Below are positions 18,953-28,986 of a DNA stretch of 64,000 bases, piece by piece. Numbering within the stretch: position 1 is the stretch's first letter; every line of letters begins with the position of its first letter. This DNA comes from Auriscalpium vulgare (lineage: Eukaryota; Basidiomycota; Agaricomycetes; Russulales; Auriscalpiaceae): positions 27,316-91,315 of the forward strand of contig JAHBBC010000060.1 of assembly GCA_019915015.1 (NCBI GenBank), written 5' to 3'. Position numbers and translations under genes: made by a program. The notes below the pieces were generated by a model. It was not told where the DNA came from, searched no databases, and saw nothing but the letters and a program-made list of their open reading frames with translations.

Positions 18953-19865
18953 ATAAAATTCTTTAAAAAAAAAAGTATGTTTATTGACTAAAGCTTTAAA
19001 TATACCCTATAAATAAAAGATTTTAATTAACTATTTATCATTTACTCCCCCCATCTACTTATCTACTACATACTTAAGTACCTTAATTTTTTTTTTTGCG
19101 TTCCGCGTTCTGCGTAAAAAGCTGCGTTCCGGCCTATAATATTTTAATAAACGCACAGCTTTTTAATACTTTATAATAATAATTAAAAAAATATAATTAT
19201 GATCATTAAATTATCTCTTTTGTTGGTATTTAACAAATGAAAAGCTGGAAGGATACCAATGACAAAATGACCCAATGACCCAATGACACAATGACAAATG
19301 GTAGGTAGGTAGGTAAGCAGGCATTTTAATACTTACAATAAAATAAGAGCCTTCTATTCGTAAACTAGACAAGCAAAAAGATGTTTATTAATTTATAAAA
19401 TAATTTAATAAATAAAATAATAATAATATTAAAAGAATCGAATATTTTAAGGCCGATATAAGTTATTAATATTCTATTTCATCCCAAAAACAAACCAAAG
19501 ACCATTAACTTAAAGAATACATTAGAATCACTAATTTTGTTAGTAACAATAACAAGTTATATCAATAAAAAATCTCAATAACTATAAAAGAAATATAAAA
19601 ATTGCTTGTCGGCCGATAATAATAATTATATTTGCTTGTTGTTTTTTCTTATTATTATTAGTAACAAAACAAACAAAACAAACAAAAGTAAATATTTTAT
19701 TTTAATTTATCTACTTACCTACTTAACTTATTAAACTTACCTAACAGTTCTAACTTTTAACTTAACTTAGCCTACTTAACTTGTCTTAGCTATTTCTTTC
19801 TATAAAGACAAGACAGAATAACTAACCTTTTCAAATTTAAATTTCTTTCTGTACTTTAATAACAA
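18953..19865. other. nad3-trnA spacer with dispersed repeats
   Basis: No gene seen. It contains a GCGTTCCGCGTTCTGCGT GC patch near 19099. The GTTGGTATTTAACA...ACCAATGAC repeat spans 19219-19306. A word resembling CCTTCTATTCGT...CTAGACAAGC lies near 19352. The remainder is AT-rich, with runs of TACTTACCTACTTAAC. Confidence 0.5.
19219..19306 (+). repeat. Dispersed ATACCAATGAC repeat, copy A
   Basis: About 85 bp almost identical to 59715-59800: TCTCTTTTGTTGGTATTTAA, then GGAAGGATACCAATGAC, then 9-bp units AATGACCCA. Shorter copies are at 21285-21325 and, inverted, at 13156-13212. Confidence 0.82.
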
Positions 19866-19936
19866 GGGGGAATCTGATAATGGTAATCAGTTGTATTTGC
19901 ATTACAAATATGATAGTTCGACTCTATCTTTCTCCA
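19866..19936 (+). tRNA. trnA: tRNA-Ala (UGC)
   Basis: Acceptor GGGGGAA with TTTCTCC (two G-U pairs). D stem TGAT/ATCA, anticodon arm TTGTA-TTTGCAT-TACAA, T arm GATAG-TTCGACT-CTATC. Confidence 0.9.
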
Positions 19937-20207
19937 ATAGATCTAATATAATATATATTCTTGGTTTACTCACCATATTTTAAAGTAGGCAAAGTACGGA
20001 TATTTAATATTAGCTCAGAAGTCTTCAACTTAAGATTTGTATAATCTAAGCGTAAAATAATTATAACAAAATAAAGTCCTACTTTAAATACTTATCTAGG
20101 TATTAAATAAAAAAAAATAAAAAAAAAAATAAAAGTATGTTCCGTATGGTAAGTATATTAAGTAAATAAAAATAATTTATTTATTTATTTCCTTCAACAA
20201 AAATACA

Positions 20208-20279
20208 GCCTCGATTGCTTAGTGGTCAAAGCGCTATTCTGAAGATATAGAGATGTGAGTTCAATTCTCTCTCGAGGCA
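20208..20279 (+). tRNA. trnF: tRNA-Phe (GAA)
   Basis: The acceptor GCCTCGA pairs with TCGAGGC. The anticodon loop CTGAAGA gives GAA. The T-loop TTCAATT lies in a paired stem. Confidence 0.9.
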
Positions 20280-20330
20280 ATAATAATTAAAGTAACTATA
20301 TTAACAAAAATTTAATAATAATATTTAAAC

Positions 20331-20402
20331 GCCGGAATAGTTTAATTGGTAAAACGAATTCCTTGTAAGATTTTAATATTGGTTCAAGTCCGGTTTCTGG
20401 CA
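20331..20402 (+). tRNA. trnT: tRNA-Thr (UGU)
   Basis: Acceptor GCCGGAA with TTCTGGC including one G-U. The anticodon loop CTTGTAA gives UGU, with one T-T mismatch in the stem. T loop TTCAAGT. Confidence 0.86.
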
Positions 20403-20611
20403 ATTGTATTACTTAACAAAATAATAACAGAGTTTTTTTAATTTTATGATCATAAAAGAGATAATAAAGTTAATCTAAAAATATTTTTGTTTTTTCTACA
20501 AATATATTTTAATTATTAATATCTCTTCGATTTTATTATGTTATAATTTATTATAATTAAAACAAAAATCTCCGCAAAAAAAGTAAAAAAAAAGTATAAG
20601 TATATTTTTGA

Positions 20612-20685
20612 TGAGTTGTAGTTTAATTTGGAAAAACACCATTTTTTGGTAATGGCTTATATCAGTTCAAATCTGGTCAACTCAG
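20612..20685 (+). tRNA. trnQ: tRNA-Gln (UUG)
   Basis: Acceptor TGAGTTG with CAACTCA. The anticodon arm CCATT-TTTTGGT-AATGG is fully paired and gives UUG. T loop TTCAAAT. Confidence 0.88.
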
Positions 20686-20907
20686 TTTAGTATTTACCTT
20701 TTAATTAATCATTTATAGTAGCTACATATTTGTTACATCTTTTTCTACAAATATATTTAAAAGAAATAGGAATTAAGAAATAAAATTATTAATCTACTTA
20801 ATTTTTAATTTTAATAACAGTTTATAATTTATCCTAACGTTTTTTGAATTTGTCATAGATAATAAAGGTTCTTTCTAAGAAAAGAATTTATACACCCACA
20901 TACATAG

Positions 20908-20979
20908 GAAGCAGAACTCGATTGGTTGAGTGTCTCCCTTTTAAGGAGAAGGTTATTGGTTCGATCCCAATTGTTTTCA
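20908..20979 (+). tRNA. trnK: tRNA-Lys (UUU), weak acceptor stem
   Basis: The anticodon arm TCTCC-CTTTTAA-GGAGA gives UUU. The T arm ATTGG-TTCGATC-CCAAT and the D arm CTC/GAG are sound. The acceptor GAAGCAG against TGTTTTC has two non-pairing positions (5 and 6) and two G-U pairs, so it is weak. Confidence 0.82.
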
Positions 20980-21107
20980 ATAATTTTATTTTATAAAAAA
21001 AAAATATAAAAGTTTTATATGTATATAATATTTTATTAATACTATTCCTATTGCTGAAAGCCTCAAATAAATTAAGTATTTTTAAATTCCCCATATAATT
21101 ATAATAA

Positions 21108-21190
21108 GGGCAGGTGATCCGATTGGTAATGGTGATTCTCTGTAAAAGAATTGGTTAACACCGTAAAAGGTTCGATTCCTTTACTGCTCA
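21108..21190 (+). tRNA. trnY: tRNA-Tyr (GUA)
   Basis: Class II tRNA, as usual for fungal mitochondrial tRNA-Tyr. Anticodon arm ATTCT-CTGTAAA-AGAAT, long variable arm, T arm AAAGG-TTCGATT-CCTTT. Acceptor GGGCAGG/ACTGCTC with one end mismatch and one G-U. Confidence 0.88.
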
Positions 21191-21284
21191 AAGGTTTTTA
21201 ATATTAAAAATGGCCCTAAAAATAAAACAAAATATTTAGGGCCATCTGCTAGTATAAGGGCTCGGTAGGACTACAAAAGAAGGA

Positions 21285-21360
21285 TACCAATGACCCAATG
21301 ACACAATGACCCAATGACAAATGGAAGTATACGCAGGCTCCGCAGGCCTTTGTATAGTTA
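21285..21360 (+). repeat. Dispersed repeats (ATACCAATGAC unit plus CCTTTGTATAGTT unit)
   Basis: GGATACCAATGACCCAATGA with 9-bp units and AAATGG is followed by GCAGGCTCCGCAGGCC and CCTTTGTATAGTTAAAATAA. Two dispersed families lie side by side here, followed by a GCAAAGTTCCGCCGC tail also seen near 61940. Confidence 0.7.
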
Positions 21361-21531
21361 AAATAATAAAAGCAAAGTTCCGCCGCAACCCCAAAATTAT
21401 TAAATAAATCTAGCAAAATATTTATTTAATTATAATAGTTTCCAGATTTTATTTTTAATTATTTTTTTAACAAAAACAGTAATTAAAAATAAAATAATCC
21501 TTTTCCCTACTTAAAATAAAAAATAAAATAA

Positions 21532-21607
21532 ATGGTAGATGACAAATTTGGTTCGTCGCTCCCTTTGGGTGGGAGACATATAGCGTGTTCGAGTCGCGCC
21601 TACCATA
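21532..21607 (+). tRNA. trnP: tRNA-Pro (UGG)
   Basis: The acceptor ATGGTAG pairs fully with CTACCAT. D stem GAC/GTC, anticodon arm CTCCC-TTTGGGT-GGGAG, T arm GCGTG-TTCGAGT-CGCGC. It is unusually GC-rich for this genome. Confidence 0.9.
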
Positions 21608-21871
21608 TTCAGCAAGAGCAAACATTAAATTAAAAAAAAAAGATTTTTTTTTTTATGATCATTGTCTAATTGGTAGAAATAAAGTTAATTATATTTCAAG
21701 CCTATTGTAGGTAAGTAGTATAAAAATAAAATATTTGGATTTTAGCTCCAGTCTTCGTTATCTTTATCTACAAAAAAAAAAAGATACAAGCTCTAAGCAC
21801 TAATTTAGGTCATAATTGTTATTAAGATAGATAGATTAATTATTGGATTTTAGTCCTTATTTCTATAATCA

Positions 21872-21944
21872 GGTGTCATGGCAGAGTGGTTAATGCGGGG
21901 TACTGTTAATACTTTTCTCAGAGGTTCAATTCCTCTTGATACCT
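21872..21944 (+). tRNA. trnN: tRNA-Asn (GUU)
   Basis: Acceptor GGTGTCA with TGATACC. The anticodon loop CTGTTAA gives GUU. T arm AGAGG-TTCAATT-CCTCT. Confidence 0.88.
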
Positions 21945-22228
21945 TATATTTTGGATAATTCATTAAAGAAAAGAATTAACAACAAAAACAAAAAATTAAA
22001 AATATAAAAATTTTAAATTTATAAAAGAAATAGAAATAGATATATTTTATTTAATTAACAAAAAAAAACAAAAGTAAGCTAATTTAGAATAAATAATAAA
22101 TTTACTTATTAATACCGTGTAGTTTAATTTATTTCCTATTTTAACTTTAATGCTTACTACTTAACTACTAAATATTTTATTAATAAAATAATATTAATAA
22201 TAATAATAATAATAAAATATTATTATAA

Positions 22229-22312
22229 GCGAACATGTTGAAATTGGTAAACAATCTCTTCTTAAGCAGGAGTGGAAGTAATTCCTTAAGAGTTCAAGTC
22301 TCTTTGTTCGTA
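22229..22312 (+). tRNA. trnL: tRNA-Leu (UAA)
   Basis: Class II tRNA. Acceptor GCGAACA with TGTTCGT, anticodon arm CTCTT-CTTAAGC-AGGAG, T loop TTCAAGT. It resembles trnL(UAG) at 13259 in its arms. Confidence 0.9.
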
Positions 22313-22380
22313 ATTGTTTCATTGATAGTGTAAAAATAATTTCAATTAATTAATTTTTTTTTAAAATTAATTAGTTACAA

Positions 22381-22451
22381 AGCGGTTAAGTGTAATGGTT
22401 GCACGACAGTCTCATGATCTGTTAGAGTAAGGTTCGATTCCTACGCCGCTA
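22381..22451 (+). tRNA. trnM: tRNA-Met (CAU), first of three
   Basis: Acceptor AGCGGTT against CGCCGCT (six of seven pair). The anticodon loop CTCATGA gives CAU. T loop TTCGATT. Whether this is the initiator, the elongator or a modified-C34 tRNA-Ile cannot be decided by eye. Confidence 0.82.
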
Positions 22452-22533
22452 TTTTTCTTTTGTTATTATTATTAGTAACAAAACTACAAAACTAAACATA
22501 CATATTATAAATTATAACATTACACCATTCCCA

Positions 22534-22604
22534 GGTCTTTTAGTATAATGGTCGTACAGCTACCCTTCAAGTAGCTAGTGTCAGTTCAATTCTGATAAAG
22601 ACTA
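22534..22604 (+). tRNA. trnE: tRNA-Glu (UUC)
   Basis: Acceptor GGTCTTT with AAAGACT. Anticodon arm AGCTAC-CCTTCAA-GTAGCT, giving UUC. T loop TTCAATT. Confidence 0.88.
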
Positions 22605-22884
22605 TATTATAAATAATATATAAGTATTTTCCCCTTATAAATAATTAATAAGGGTAGGGGGGACGTAAAGTTAAAAAATGAAGAAGAAGAAGAAGAAGAA
22701 GAAGAAGAGCCGCAAAAAGATGTAACTTGCTTATATCTGTTTTAATAAACCAAAGCCTTTTGTAACATACCAAAAAATAAAAGAAAAAGCAAAAAGATGT
22801 AAAAATATTTTATCCTTATAAATAAAAATAAAAATAAATATCCGCAAAAAGATGTAAATAATAAATATCCCAATAAATAAAATA

Positions 22885-22965
22885 ATGATTGTAATTTAAT
22901 TGGTAATATAAGTTTAGACTATTCAAGACTAAATTTAAAAGTCAGTTCAAATCTGACCATTCATA
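22885..22965 (+). tRNA. tRNA-like gene with enlarged anticodon arm
   Basis: Acceptor ATGATTG against CATTCAT (one mismatch), D arm ATT-TAATTGGT-AAT and T arm GTCAG-TTCAAAT-CTGAC are tRNA-like. Between D and T arms there are about 33 nt instead of about 23. They form an eight-base-pair stem AAGTTTAG/CTAAATTT around an 11-nt loop ACTATTCAAGA. A symmetric reading gives anticodon UUC without U33. A U33 reading gives UCA. Its identity and function are unclear. Confidence 0.55.
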
Positions 22966-23334
22966 CAAAATTAAAAGTTTAATAAACTTTTTAATTCTAT
23001 AGAAGGTAGAACCTAAAATTTTATCTCTCTGAATAGATTTATAATTAGTAATTATTAATAATAATTTCTACATATTATTGAAGTATAATAATAACTTATT
23101 TACTTCTTCCTTTCCTTACTTAGGACTAGAATATTTTATAAATCCCTAATATAACTTTTATATTTCTTGTGTTGGTTCTTTGTTCTTTTTTTTTTTAATA
23201 AATATAATAAATATAATATAATAAAAAAAAGAATAAACAAATAAAGTATATAATATTTAATTAGTTGCCTTGTTACATTTACGTTTTTTGCTTATTAAAC
23301 TAACAAAAAATAATTAAAAAAAAAGAATTAGGAA

Positions 23335-24450
23335 ATGACAAATACTGCCAAAAATATTAATTCAGTGAAATTAAGTCCAGTAATAGCTGTACCTTTATTT
23401 AACAGAAATAAAGAAATATCTGGTGGAGCTGCTTCGCTTCAGTCTCAATCGTTTCCTAATTTATCTTTACATTCATTATTAGAAAATTCCACAGATATGG
23501 CTATGCCCACTAAACCAATAATTTCAAAAAAAATATTAAATAAAAAATTAAATTCTATAATAGAAAAAAGTGCAGAAATAGTATTAAATTCTAAACAAAT
23601 AAATAATACTTCTACTATTATTTTAAATGAAAAATCAAAAAATTTAAGTATGCTTAATATAGACTCTTTATCTTTAAGACCATTACCATTAAATAGTGGT
23701 AATGATATGATAAAAAATAAAAAGGTAGAGATAATGAAAAAAAATAGATATATAAAATCAATTACACCATTTAATTCAGAATTAGCAAGCTATACAAATA
23801 TTGTTTATAATTTTTCATTAAGAAGTAATAGTAGAATTAAAAATATTTATTCTATTTTATCTTCTTCATTTTTATCAATGTCTAGTTTAATTAGTAAACC
23901 TGTATTTATTAATACTCCTATGAAATTAAAAATTCAATTATTTTTCTTTTGGCATCCTAAAAAAAAAAGATATAAATATTCTAAAACTTTTTCTAAATTT
24001 TTAATTTTAAATAAAAATAAATTACAAATTTTACTTGGTAATTTAAGTAAATTATTAAATAAATCTGTAGAACTTGATTTAACTAGATTATATTATCCAC
24101 ATTATGATAGTAATATTTTAGCTAATCTTTTTGGATTAATTACTAATTTTTTTAAATTTAGAAATATTAGAAAAAGATTATTTAGAACTGCTAAAATTAA
24201 AAACCCAAGTAAAATGACTAGAAAACTTAATCATAGTAAAATCCCTTCTTTCTTATCTGGTATTAATTTAAAATTAGCTGGACGTATTTTAACTACAAAT
24301 TTAAATAGAAGAGTTAAAAGTAAAATTATTCAAAGAGGTAGTTTAGCTAGAACTAAAGCTAGTTTAGTTACTTCTTCTAGATTTACTAATAAAAATAAAA
24401 GAGGTGCTTTTAGTATAACTGTAAGTACTGGACATTTAGTTATAGAATAA
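23335..24450 (+). CDS. rps3: Ribosomal protein S3
   Basis: Mitochondrially encoded protein of the small ribosomal subunit, free-standing as in many basidiomycetes. 371 residues and strongly basic. The N-terminal third is Asn/Ser-rich and poorly conserved. The C-terminal part has LKLAGRILTTNLNRRVKSKI followed by GSLARTKASL and RGAFSITVSTGHLVIE, the pattern expected for the C-terminal S3 domain. The ATG at 23335 follows an A-rich leader. The gene sits alone after the tRNA cluster. No TGA codons occur in the frame. Confidence 0.88.
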   Translation: MTNTAKNINSVKLSPVIAVPLFNRNKEISGGAASLQSQSFPNLSLHSLLENSTDMAMPTKPIISKKILNKKLNSIIEKSAEIVLNSKQINNTSTIILNEKSKNLSMLNIDSLSLRPLPLNSGNDMIKNKKVEIMKKNRYIKSITPFNSELASYTNIVYNFSLRSNSRIKNIYSILSSSFLSMSSLISKPVFINTPMKLKIQLFFFWHPKKKRYKYSKTFSKFLILNKNKLQILLGNLSKLLNKSVELDLTRLYYPHYDSNILANLFGLITNFFKFRNIRKRLFRTAKIKNPSKMTRKLNHSKIPSFLSGINLKLAGRILTTNLNRRVKSKIIQRGSLARTKASLVTSSRFTNKNKRGAFSITVSTGHLVIE

Positions 24451-25053
24451 TTATAGCAAAAATAAAGAATATAATTTACCTATTACTTCTAATTAAAAAA
24501 ATTAATAAATCTTAATATTAATATAATATCAACCCCCTTAAATACCTACTTAAATAAATAAGTTTATTTTTTGTAATTTAAATTATCTGTAAAAAAAAAA
24601 AAAATAAGTTATATTTGATTTCGCAAGGTAGGTGGAACAGAAAATATACCTTCTATTTATGTTACTGTTCTACTACCTAAATTAAAATATAATAGATAAT
24701 TTATAACTATCCATAGGCTAAGTACTTAATAAATATTTTGGTAGTTTATTTTTTATGATCATTAATCTATCAGTTTTATTTTAGTAAAAAAAAAAAATAA
24801 TGAGGCATATTGTAAATAATGTGTAATTATTATTTTTATTAACTAATTTTACTTACATAACACATAACACAATAACCTAACATAACACAATATTATATAT
24901 TACAAAATATTAATATTTTATTTTTATTATTAAGTTAGACTCCTAATATAAAATAAAAATTATATTAGTTCAAAATAAAGTAACACAAAAATAATTAAGT
25001 CCTTTCTATGATATCAATAGAATAATGCACCAAGTTGCATGCGTGTTATACCA

Positions 25054-25125
25054 GCGGGAATGCGGGAATGCGGGAATGCGGGAATGCGGGAATGCGGGAA
25101 TGCGGGAATGCGGGAATGCGGGAAT
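25054..25125. repeat. GC-rich 8-bp tandem array (GCGGGAAT)x9
   Basis: Nine perfect copies of GCGGGAAT in 72 bp. The unit is 8 bp, unlike the 9-bp units elsewhere. It sits in otherwise AT-rich spacer and is probably length-variable. Confidence 0.9.
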
Positions 25126-26149
25126 GGCCGCTCATCAATATTACTTATCAATGACTGATAGATTGACTTTAAATAGAATTAAATAGCAAAAGAAAAAGTT
25201 GTAGAATTGAGTAAGTCTGATAGTAGTAATAATTTATCATTTGTAAGAGGTCAGGGATCAGGTGACTGATCTAATATTATTACTGATCTTAGTCTTTATT
25301 ATGAGAAGTTCACAGAACATTTTCAATCTTTTCTTTAAGTACTATGGAAATAGCTGCTATCTTTCACATTATAGTACAAATATCTATTATTTATTCTTTG
25401 CGGCTCGGCCGATATCAGTATAATAGGTATATTCTATGGAGAGATTATAAATAGTTATATTCTATGGAGAGATTATAAATAGGTAATTTTAACTTAGAAA
25501 TAAGATATCCTAAACTTGCGAAATTAATAGCGATTCGACGTAGATTACAACAATGATCATTACCTCCTATGAAATGTATCCTACATCATGGTTATATCCT
25601 TAGTTTCAATTTTTTTAGATATATTAAACATCTTTTTTTAATTTGCAAACACATTATTACTCCTAGAGTAAAAAATTAGATTAATATTTAGAGCATAATT
25701 ACAATAATACAATAGGCTTTATTATTACACTAAATTATAATAACTTATCTTAGTTTCCATTATATAGTATGTATCGAAATATTAACAAAGGTATTTTTTT
25801 TTTTAGGGCCATCTTTACCAAAGATAGGTTTACCTGCATTATAATTAAAGTGTTTAATAATTAAACACAGTAAAGTGATATTCTACTGTTTTTAATTTAA
25901 AATAAGATATATAGTTAATTACTTCTTTTTTGTAATATATCTTAATTTTATAAAAATTTAACTTCCCCTTACATTAAAACTCAAATAAATTAATTATAGA
26001 ATCGTAATTAATATAAATACATTTATTCCTAAGCCAATTATAAAATAAAAAATGATCAGAAAACTTTTTTTTCAATAACTATCCTCATCTTAAACTGGTA
26101 CAATTCCTCTATAAATTACTATTTTTTAATTTTTCGTTTTAACCCCCTC

Positions 26150-26195
26150 CGCAGTGGCGCAGTGGCGCAGTGGCGCAGTGGCGCAGTGGCGCAGT
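26150..26195. repeat. GC-rich 8-bp tandem array (CGCAGTGG)n
   Basis: Five full copies and one partial copy of CGCAGTGG. This is the second 8-bp array in the rps3-cox3 spacer. Confidence 0.88.
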
Positions 26196-26771
26196 ACTTG
26201 TAGTAATTAATAGATCAGGAATAAACCTAAATTATAAGTTTTTTTAATCTGATTAATCACATAAATTTATAAATTTAATATATAAATTTAAACATTTTAT
26301 TATAAATATTTTAATTTATTAATACTTTTTCTAATTTTATAAGTTAAATTTAATTTATAGATTCAGTTTAATAAGTACCTAAAATACCAATACCTGTAAA
26401 AAGAGTAGAGTCTACCTCCTCACCTTATCTTACTTGTCCTACTTATCTTACTTTGCTTACTTTGCCTCTCCTTCTAATTTGCTAATTTGTTAATTTATTA
26501 AGGACCTAATAACCTAATTTGTTAATTTGTCCGTAGGTAAGTAGGAGATAAACTAACTTAATTTTTAAATCTAATACCATTAAAAGATTATTTTACCTAG
26601 CCCTTCACATTAAAAAGTAATAAAACTAAGAAAAGTAAGAATAGTAACAAAGTAACAATAATCACAAAGAACAAATAAAAGAATAAATAAATTTATATAT
26701 ATTATATATATAATAAATTAATTAAAAAAAAATTAATTAATTATATATAATAAATTAATAAAATAAAAACT

Positions 26772-26965
26772 AATTAATTAATATAAATCTTTATCTAATT
26801 TAAGTAACTATAATACGAATTCGTTAATTTGTTTAATAATAATGTAGTAATTATAAATATTAATTAATTATTATTTATAATATAATATCTTAATAAAGAG
26901 ATTAAATATACATTAAGAGCTATAGTGTGAATTAATTAAAAACAAAAAAACAACAAAAGTATAAA
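26772..26965 (+). promoter_or_regulatory. cox3 leader, L1 repeat (probable promoter/5' UTR)
   Basis: Sequence directly upstream of cox3 that recurs upstream of orf204, orf430 and orf194 and as an orphan at 45690-45800. Shared words are AAGTAACTATAATACGAATT, CGTTAATTTGTTTAATAATA and CATTAAGAGCTATAGTGTGA, then an A/C-rich tail before the ATG. Presence at a housekeeping gene suggests that this is the source and that it carries transcription or translation signals. That is inference; no promoter consensus for this lineage was applied. Confidence 0.5.
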
Positions 26966-27784
26966 ATGACAAATTTAACAATAAAAAGAAATCAATTTCA
27001 ACCTTTTCCTTTTCATTTAGTTGATCCATCTCCTTGGCCAATATTAGTAAGTTTTTCATTATTAAGTTTAACTTTAGGAGCTGTAATGTATATGCAAGGT
27101 TTTGCTCACGGTAATTCTTTATTAAGTTTAGGATTTACTTTAACTTTATTTGGTATGATATTATGATTTAGAGATATAATAACAGAAGGAACTTATTTAG
27201 GAAATCATACTACTCAAGTTCAAAAAGGATTAACATTAGGTGTAGTGTTATTTATTATAAGTGAAGTTTTCGCTTTTTTAAGTGTATTCTGAGCTTTTTT
27301 CCATTCTAGTTTATCACCAGCTATAGAAATAGGAGGAGTATGACCACCACAAGGTATTACACCTTTAGATCCTTTTGCAATACCTTTATTAAATACTATA
27401 TTATTATTATCCTCAGGTGCATTTGTAACATATGGTCATCATGCTTTAATACAAGGAGATAGAAGAGGAGCAATATTAGGAACATTATTAACAATAATCT
27501 TTGCAATAATATTTACAGCTTTACAATATTATGAATATTCAGAATCAGGATTTACAATAAGTGATTCAGTATATGGAACAGTATTCTATGCTTCAACTGG
27601 ATTACATGGAATCCATGTAATAATAGGAACATTATTCATTTTAGTAGGATTTATTAGAATAATCAATTATCATTTAACTGATACACACCATCAAGGTCAC
27701 GAAGCAGCTATTTTATATTGGCATTTTGTTGATGTAGTTTGGCTTTTTTTATTTATTTCAGTATATTATTGGGGTGGAAACTAA
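26966..27784 (+). CDS. cox3: Cytochrome c oxidase subunit 3
   Basis: Complex IV core membrane subunit without redox centres. 272 residues with seven expected spans. Conserved parts are [72 protein letters not shown] and [20 protein letters not shown]. Trp codons mix TGG and TGA. The start ATG at 26966 directly follows the L1 leader. No intron. Confidence 0.97.
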
Positions 27785-27852
27785 AAGAAAAATATTTATT
27801 TTTAGTATACTGATTTAAATTATTTACTATAAATTCTCTAATTTTAAAATAT

Positions 27853-28986
27853 ATGAAAATAAACTCAATAATAAAAATAATAAATTATTTATCTTATCTA
27901 AACAAAAGATTTACGATATTTATTATAGTACAATTACCAATTTTTAAATTTTATTTTTTAATTTGTTATCTTTTTACTTTTTTTATATTCGTATTTCTAC
28001 ATTTATCTGAAAATTTTATATTTGTACTTGATAAATATGCTGCTAATAATATCTATTCTTTATTTATAATTCAAACGGAAGAAAAAGTTAATTTAATAAA
28101 TTTTGGATTAAATTATATGGATAATTTTGATTTTTTTCAGATGTCCAATTCTATTAATTTGTCTATTACGATGGATGCTGATTTTGATTCTGATAAAGAA
28201 TCAATGATCCTAGTAAAAAGTAATAATATTTTAAGTTCAGGATACCTTAAAGGAGAAGAATTATGACAACCAAATAATCCTAATCCTAATCCTAATTTTC
28301 CTAATAATAATCCATTAGAAATATCTTTATTTAATGAAAATAATGAATCTAATGATAATGAAAATAATAATTCATCCGCATTAGATATCGTAGAATTAGA
28401 AACGGATCATATTCCATTAATAATAGAATCAAGTAATTTTAATGGAGAAGGATCCGTAGGATCCGTAGGATCCGTAGGACAAAATGATAATACTATTCAA
28501 AATAAACCATTTCATACAGTTAGAGGAGAATGATTATATGGTTGATCATTATATCCTGAACCTTTAGGAATAGTGTATATGCCTATTTATTTTGATTTTA
28601 ATTATAATCAATTAATTTTTACTGACAATGGTGATATTTTTTATCCAGGTAATTCTTATGGATTTTTTGGAGATTATTATATAGAACGGGATTTAAATGG
28701 TAATATTATTTCAGATACTATTCATCGAGAAGTTGATGGTAATATAATTCCAGAAAGTAGAATTAAACATAATATTAGACCTACTAGATTTACAGGAATA
28801 ACATATGGTCCTCCTTATAGTCCACATAATAAACCAGATATTATTATGGCAAATTTAAATACAAATACAAGTATAAATACTTCTAAAATTAGTAAAGTCC
28901 TAAAACCTTTAAAAAAAATAGGAAATACAATAATTAAAAGTACTAAAAAAATAAATTCTAATATAATAAATTTATTTAAAAAATAA
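27853..28986 (+). CDS. orf377, unknown membrane-anchored protein
   Basis: A continuous 377-codon frame in translation table 4; TGA occurs at 28264 and at two sites near 28531-28543 (EWLYGWSLYPEPLG). No family recognised. The N-terminal 60 residues hold hydrophobic segments (IFIIVQLPIFKFYFLICYLF). There follow an acidic linker, a Pro/Asn-rich stretch (PNNPNPNPNFPNNN), an in-frame GSVGSVGSVG repeat near residue 200 and a more ordered C-terminal domain with PIYFDFNYNQLIF and GITYGPPYSPHNKPDII. It ends in a Lys-rich tail. It follows cox3 by 68 bp on the same strand and may be co-transcribed. Its style resembles plasmid-derived ORFs of agaricomycete mitogenomes; that is inference. Confidence 0.65.
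28450..28477 (+). repeat. In-frame 9-bp GC repeat inside orf377
   Basis: Three copies of GGATCCGTA encode the GSVGSVGSVG run. The unit matches words in intergenic GC clusters (for example GCGGATCCT near 58965), so the cluster may have inserted or expanded in coding DNA without breaking the frame. Confidence 0.8.

Larger units (their letters stand above)
24451..26771. other. 2.3-kb spacer rps3-cox3
   Basis: No gene or tRNA found on either strand. It contains tandem GC arrays (25054-25125 and 26150-26195) and a 29-bp direct repeat TATTCTATGGAGAGATTATA near 25430-25480. A GCGGCTCGGCCGATATCAG patch lies near 25397 and TGATCAT palindromes near 24757 and 25552. The stretch 26430-26540 has repeated GTAAGTAGG/ATTTGTTAATTTGTT words. 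Confidence 0.5.

Noticed and set aside
21655..21720. Possible extra tRNA (TCTAATTGGTAGA D-arm-like sequence)
   Set aside because: No matching T arm, acceptor or anticodon stem could be found around it.
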